Assembly (NCBI RefSeq): GCF_022394535.1
Contig: NZ_CP089414.1
Location: 558,001 to 622,000, forward strand
Length of the DNA: 64,000 bases
DNA from: Dyella terrae
GTDB taxonomy: Bacteria; Pseudomonadota; Gammaproteobacteria; Xanthomonadales; Rhodanobacteraceae
Reading direction: 5' to 3'
Made by a program: the position numbers and the translations under genes. The notes beneath the pieces are model-generated. The model saw only the letters and a program-made list of their open reading frames with translations, was not told where the DNA came from and did not search any database. This document shows positions 61,723 through 64,000 of the stretch, piece by piece; within the stretch, counting starts at the first letter, position 1, and each line of letters starts with the position of its first letter.

Positions 61723-62913
61723 TTAAGGATACCGCGATGGCGCGTGGTCGCGCGCATGCAATACCTGTCCTCGCCAATCCACCCGCCAGTGGATCAGCGC
61801 ACCTGCCCATTCCACCAGCAATAGCGCGTCGCGAAAAGGGGTGAGCCAAAAGTCATGCCAACGGGAAGGTCTTGCGGTGCTCCGCCACGATGCGAGATAG
61901 CGCACCGTTCGTGCCGTTCCGCCAACGAGGGCGATGACGAGGCAGGGCACTGAGGGCGACAGCAGCAGGGCGAGCAGCAGCACGGGCCAGGTAAAACAAA
62001 TGAAACTGAAGATGAATCCCAGCGGGGAAATGGCGCGTATGGTGCGCAGCCAGCGCAATTCATGGTGCCAAAGGCTGGCGAGCCGCGTTTCGCTGACATC
62101 GGTGCCCACGACCAGGTCACTCAGCACCGTATGCAAGCCCAGTTGGCGCGTGCGTTCACCCAGCCAGAAGTCATCCGCCAGGGTGTCCTTCAGCGCGTCG
62201 AAGCCACCGATGGCCTCTAAAGCATCGCGGCGCAGGGCAATGGTGGAGCCGAACGCAAAACGGGTAGAGCCGAAAGCGTGTGCCAGCCGTACGGAAGGTG
62301 CGAACCAGTCGTCGATGAACAGCTGGCCCAGTCGGGAGCTCAGTGCGGCATGCGATACGCCATGGTAGAGGCACGTCACGATGCCTACGCGCGGATCGTT
62401 CAGCGGTGCGGTGACCCGCGAAAGGTAGTCCGGCGTCACGCTGATGTCGCTGTCCGCCAGCACCAGCCAGTCGTGCCGTGCCTGCGCGAGCACGTTCATC
62501 AGGTTGCTGACCTTGAGGTTGGCCCCGTGCACCATCGGATCGATCACCAGCGCCATGGGCAACTGGGGAAATTCGCGTTGCAGTCGTTGCACCACGGCGA
62601 TAGCCGGATCCTCCGGGTCTCGTACGCCAAAGAGAAGTTCATAGTGCGCGTAGTGTTGCTCGCAGAAGCCGCGCAGGTTCTCGTAAAGCCTTGGCTCGGC
62701 GCCATGCAGCGGCTTGAGAACGCTGACCGGTCGGCTTGCCTGATCGTTCACATTCGCTCGCCGATGCTTGCGCACACGTTCGCAGCGGAACCAGGCCCAC
62801 AGGCTCAGGCAGGCGTATGCCGTAGCGGACAGGGCCAGTGCGATGCCCAGCCATGACAGCGGTGTTGTAACGGAGGCATGGAACGGCATGAAGTCTGCTC
62901 GGACGCGATCCAT
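61723..62913 (-). CDS. hpnI: HpnI: hopanoid N-acetylglucosaminyltransferase
   Basis: A 396-residue membrane glycosyltransferase of the GT21 type, like ceramide glucosyltransferase. The N-terminal helix is followed by PVSVLKPLHGAEPRLYENL, the metal site VLADSDISVTPDYL and the DDFWLGERTRQLG motif. It transfers N-acetylglucosamine to bacteriohopanetetrol; HpnK then deacetylates and HpnJ rearranges. The start is uncertain: ATG 62913 fits GGAAGG spacing better than 62916; 62889 is another option. It is divergent from the DUF2147 gene, whose start is only 21 bases away. Confidence 0.9.
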   Translation of the reverse strand: MDRVRADFMPFHASVTTPLSWLGIALALSATAYACLSLWAWFRCERVRKHRRANVNDQASRPVSVLKPLHGAEPRLYENLRGFCEQHYAHYELLFGVRDPEDPAIAVVQRLQREFPQLPMALVIDPMVHGANLKVSNLMNVLAQARHDWLVLADSDISVTPDYLSRVTAPLNDPRVGIVTCLYHGVSHAALSSRLGQLFIDDWFAPSVRLAHAFGSTRFAFGSTIALRRDALEAIGGFDALKDTLADDFWLGERTRQLGLHTVLSDLVVGTDVSETRLASLWHHELRWLRTIRAISPLGFIFSFICFTWPVLLLALLLSPSVPCLVIALVGGTARTVRYLASWRSTARPSRWHDFWLTPFRDALLLVEWAGALIHWRVDWRGQVLHARDHAPSRYP

Positions 62914-62934
62914 CATTCCTTCCAAAGTTAATGC

Positions 62935-63489
62935 ATGCACTTTGTGAAAGCCTATCTTTCCCGATGGCAGTGGGCTGTCCGGTTTCTCCTGGTATGGGGT
63001 CTGTCGTGTGGCGCGGCGTTTGCCCAGGCGCCCTCCGGCGACGGCTCCGCTGCTGCGGCCATCACGGGCGACTGGCTGGTGGATAGTCGTGACGCCATTA
63101 TCCGCATCGAGCCGCAGGGTGATGCCTTTGTCGGCACCATCGTCTGGCAACTGCATGACACCTACGGTCCCGAGGATGGGCCGGAGCTCAATGGCAAGAC
63201 GGTCACGGATCGGCACAATCCCGATCCTGCGTTGCGCTCCCGTCCGTTGACGGGGCTGCGCCTATTGTGGGGCTTGCGTTATGACGCCGACGCGCAAGCC
63301 TGGGTGGATGGCCATGTCTATAACTCGGACAACGGCAAGGAATACCACTGCGAGGTTCATGTGCCGTCACCCGATCGCCTCGTACTGCGTGGCTACATCG
63401 GTATCCCGCTGCTGGGCGGAAGCACGACATGGACTCGTACACACGAGCCCTTTCCTGCACCGGCAAGCAGCGTTCATTCGACGAATTGA
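62935..63489 (+). CDS. DUF2147 secreted protein
   Basis: A 184-residue protein with a Sec signal (AVRFLLVWGLSCGAAFA) and a single DUF2147 domain (GDWLVDSRDAIIRIEPQGDAFVGTIVW ... YNSDNGKEYHCEVHV ... LRGYIGIPLLGGSTTW). DUF2147 proteins are periplasmic beta-barrels of unknown function, sometimes linked to lipids. It has no obvious Shine-Dalgarno and lies head-to-head with hpnI, so its promoter probably sits inside hpnI. Confidence 0.85.
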   Translation: MHFVKAYLSRWQWAVRFLLVWGLSCGAAFAQAPSGDGSAAAAITGDWLVDSRDAIIRIEPQGDAFVGTIVWQLHDTYGPEDGPELNGKTVTDRHNPDPALRSRPLTGLRLLWGLRYDADAQAWVDGHVYNSDNGKEYHCEVHVPSPDRLVLRGYIGIPLLGGSTTWTRTHEPFPAPASSVHSTN

Positions 63490-63657
63490 CGACGGGCGAC
63501 GCGGCGCAAATGTTTGCGAGGGGCTACTCGGCTTCGCTCATCCTTGCTAGCCTGAGTGGGCATTCGTTTGACGGTCGGAAGCGCGTTACGCCATTTGTGA
63601 CGAAGATGTGATGACCGGGCGTGTATCGCTGTCCACCGGAAGAGAGAGGTTTGAGCC

Positions 63658-64000
63658 TTGGCTAGCCGCGAGTTGGACTACAACGAAAGAGTCTGGTCAA
63701 GGGACGTGGTTTCCTTCCAGGATGAGCCGCTGGTGCTGGTCGATGAACACGACCGCGAAACTGGCTTCCTCGACAAAGCTGCCGCACACCACGGGCAGGG
63801 CATCCTGCATCGTGCGTTCTCGTTATTCGTGTTCAACACGGATGGCGAGTTGTTGCTCCAGCAGCGCGCCGAAGGCAAGCGATTGTGGCCCGGGTATTGG
63901 TCCAATACCTGCTGTAGCCATCCGCGTCGCGGCGAGACTATGGAGACTGCTATCCACCGCCGGCTCGGCGAAGAGCTGGGCATGCAGTGCGAGTTCCAGT
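63658..64000 (+). CDS. idi: Isopentenyl-diphosphate delta-isomerase, partial (3' end beyond window)
   Basis: An open frame of 114 codons reaching the window edge. It shows NUDIX-type IDI-1 features: the hydrophobic core AFSLFVFNTDGELLLQQRA, WPGYWSNTCCSHPRRGE with the catalytic cysteine region, and ETAIHRRLGEELG as the NUDIX helix. It interconverts IPP and DMAPP. An in-frame TGA at 63652-63654 excludes a longer protein, so the start is TTG 63658 with AGAGAGG nine bases before it, or a later GTG. It completes the set of isoprenoid-supply genes flanking the hopanoid cluster. Confidence 0.88.
   Translation, partial: MASRELDYNERVWSRDVVSFQDEPLVLVDEHDRETGFLDKAAAHHGQGILHRAFSLFVFNTDGELLLQQRAEGKRLWPGYWSNTCCSHPRRGETMETAIHRRLGEELGMQCEFQ

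Overview
The window looks like a chromosomal segment of a high-GC gammaproteobacterium of the Xanthomonadales, most likely Rhodanobacteraceae (Dyella/Rhodanobacter/Luteibacter-like). This rests on gene content read by eye (phosphate-selective porin, large TonB receptor, hopanoid operon with a single squalene synthase, orphan VgrG island, AhpC/AhpF). It is an inference, not a database result. No rRNA, tRNA, CRISPR array, insertion sequence or integrase was found.

Layout. (1) 1-8.8 kb: a partial YtcJ-type amidohydrolase that has lost its HxH metal motif, a porin, a secreted amidohydrolase, a FadI-like thiolase, MsrB, a cysteine-free DksA/TraR protein and a TonB-dependent receptor. (2) 9.1-15.2 kb: a stand-alone second-type EF-G with its own promoter, and a divergent two-component pair (beta-propeller sensor kinase and NarL-type regulator). 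(3) 15.5-22.2 kb: a tightly packed cluster of haloperoxidase-like hydrolase, isochorismatase-like hydrolase, XapX, YtcJ amidohydrolase, DoxX, periplasmic VOC protein and AlgE-like porin. Two of these reading frames are broken by apparent one-base losses. (4) 22.3-26.3 kb: DUF1275 membrane protein, Dps, LpxO-like hydroxylase, a small basic coiled-coil protein behind a perfect 26-bp palindrome, and a periplasmic thioredoxin. (5) 26.8-38.6 kb: an orphan type VI secretion island. It holds VgrG with transthyretin-like tails, a lytic transglycosylase effector with a putative immunity protein, a Tle3-type lipase (frameshifted), two tandem DUF2875 (Tla3-like) proteins, an unknown protein, a PAAR protein and a five-repeat zinc-ribbon protein. 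(6) 38.6-42.3 kb: ahpF, ahpC and ferredoxin-NADP reductase. (7) 42.4-64 kb: isoprenoid and hopanoid biosynthesis: dxs-ispH-dxr-ispA, then sqs-shc-hpnG-hpnN-copC-copD on the minus strand, hpnA, and hpnI-hpnJ-hpnK-hpnL-ferritin-like on the minus strand, then DUF2147 and idi at the right edge.

How they fit. In region 7 the first two and the last MEP steps, IPP isomerase and FPP synthase can supply FPP. Squalene synthase and squalene-hopene cyclase make hopene. HpnG trims adenosylhopane, HpnI/HpnK/HpnJ decorate the polyol side chain, and HpnN moves hopanoids to the outer membrane. HpnH, which makes adenosylhopane, is not in the window. Region 5 encodes a puncturing tip plus several candidate payloads but no T6SS sheath or baseplate genes, so it depends on an apparatus encoded elsewhere.

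The most interesting items are: the bZIP-like small protein with a self-overlapping TGACGTCA palindrome; the PAAR-linked five-zinc-ribbon protein; the cluster of selected MEP genes beside the hopanoid locus; the DUF2875 pair with Sec signals; the HxH-less amidohydrolase paralogue; and three one-base frame breaks that are either assembly errors or real gene decay.
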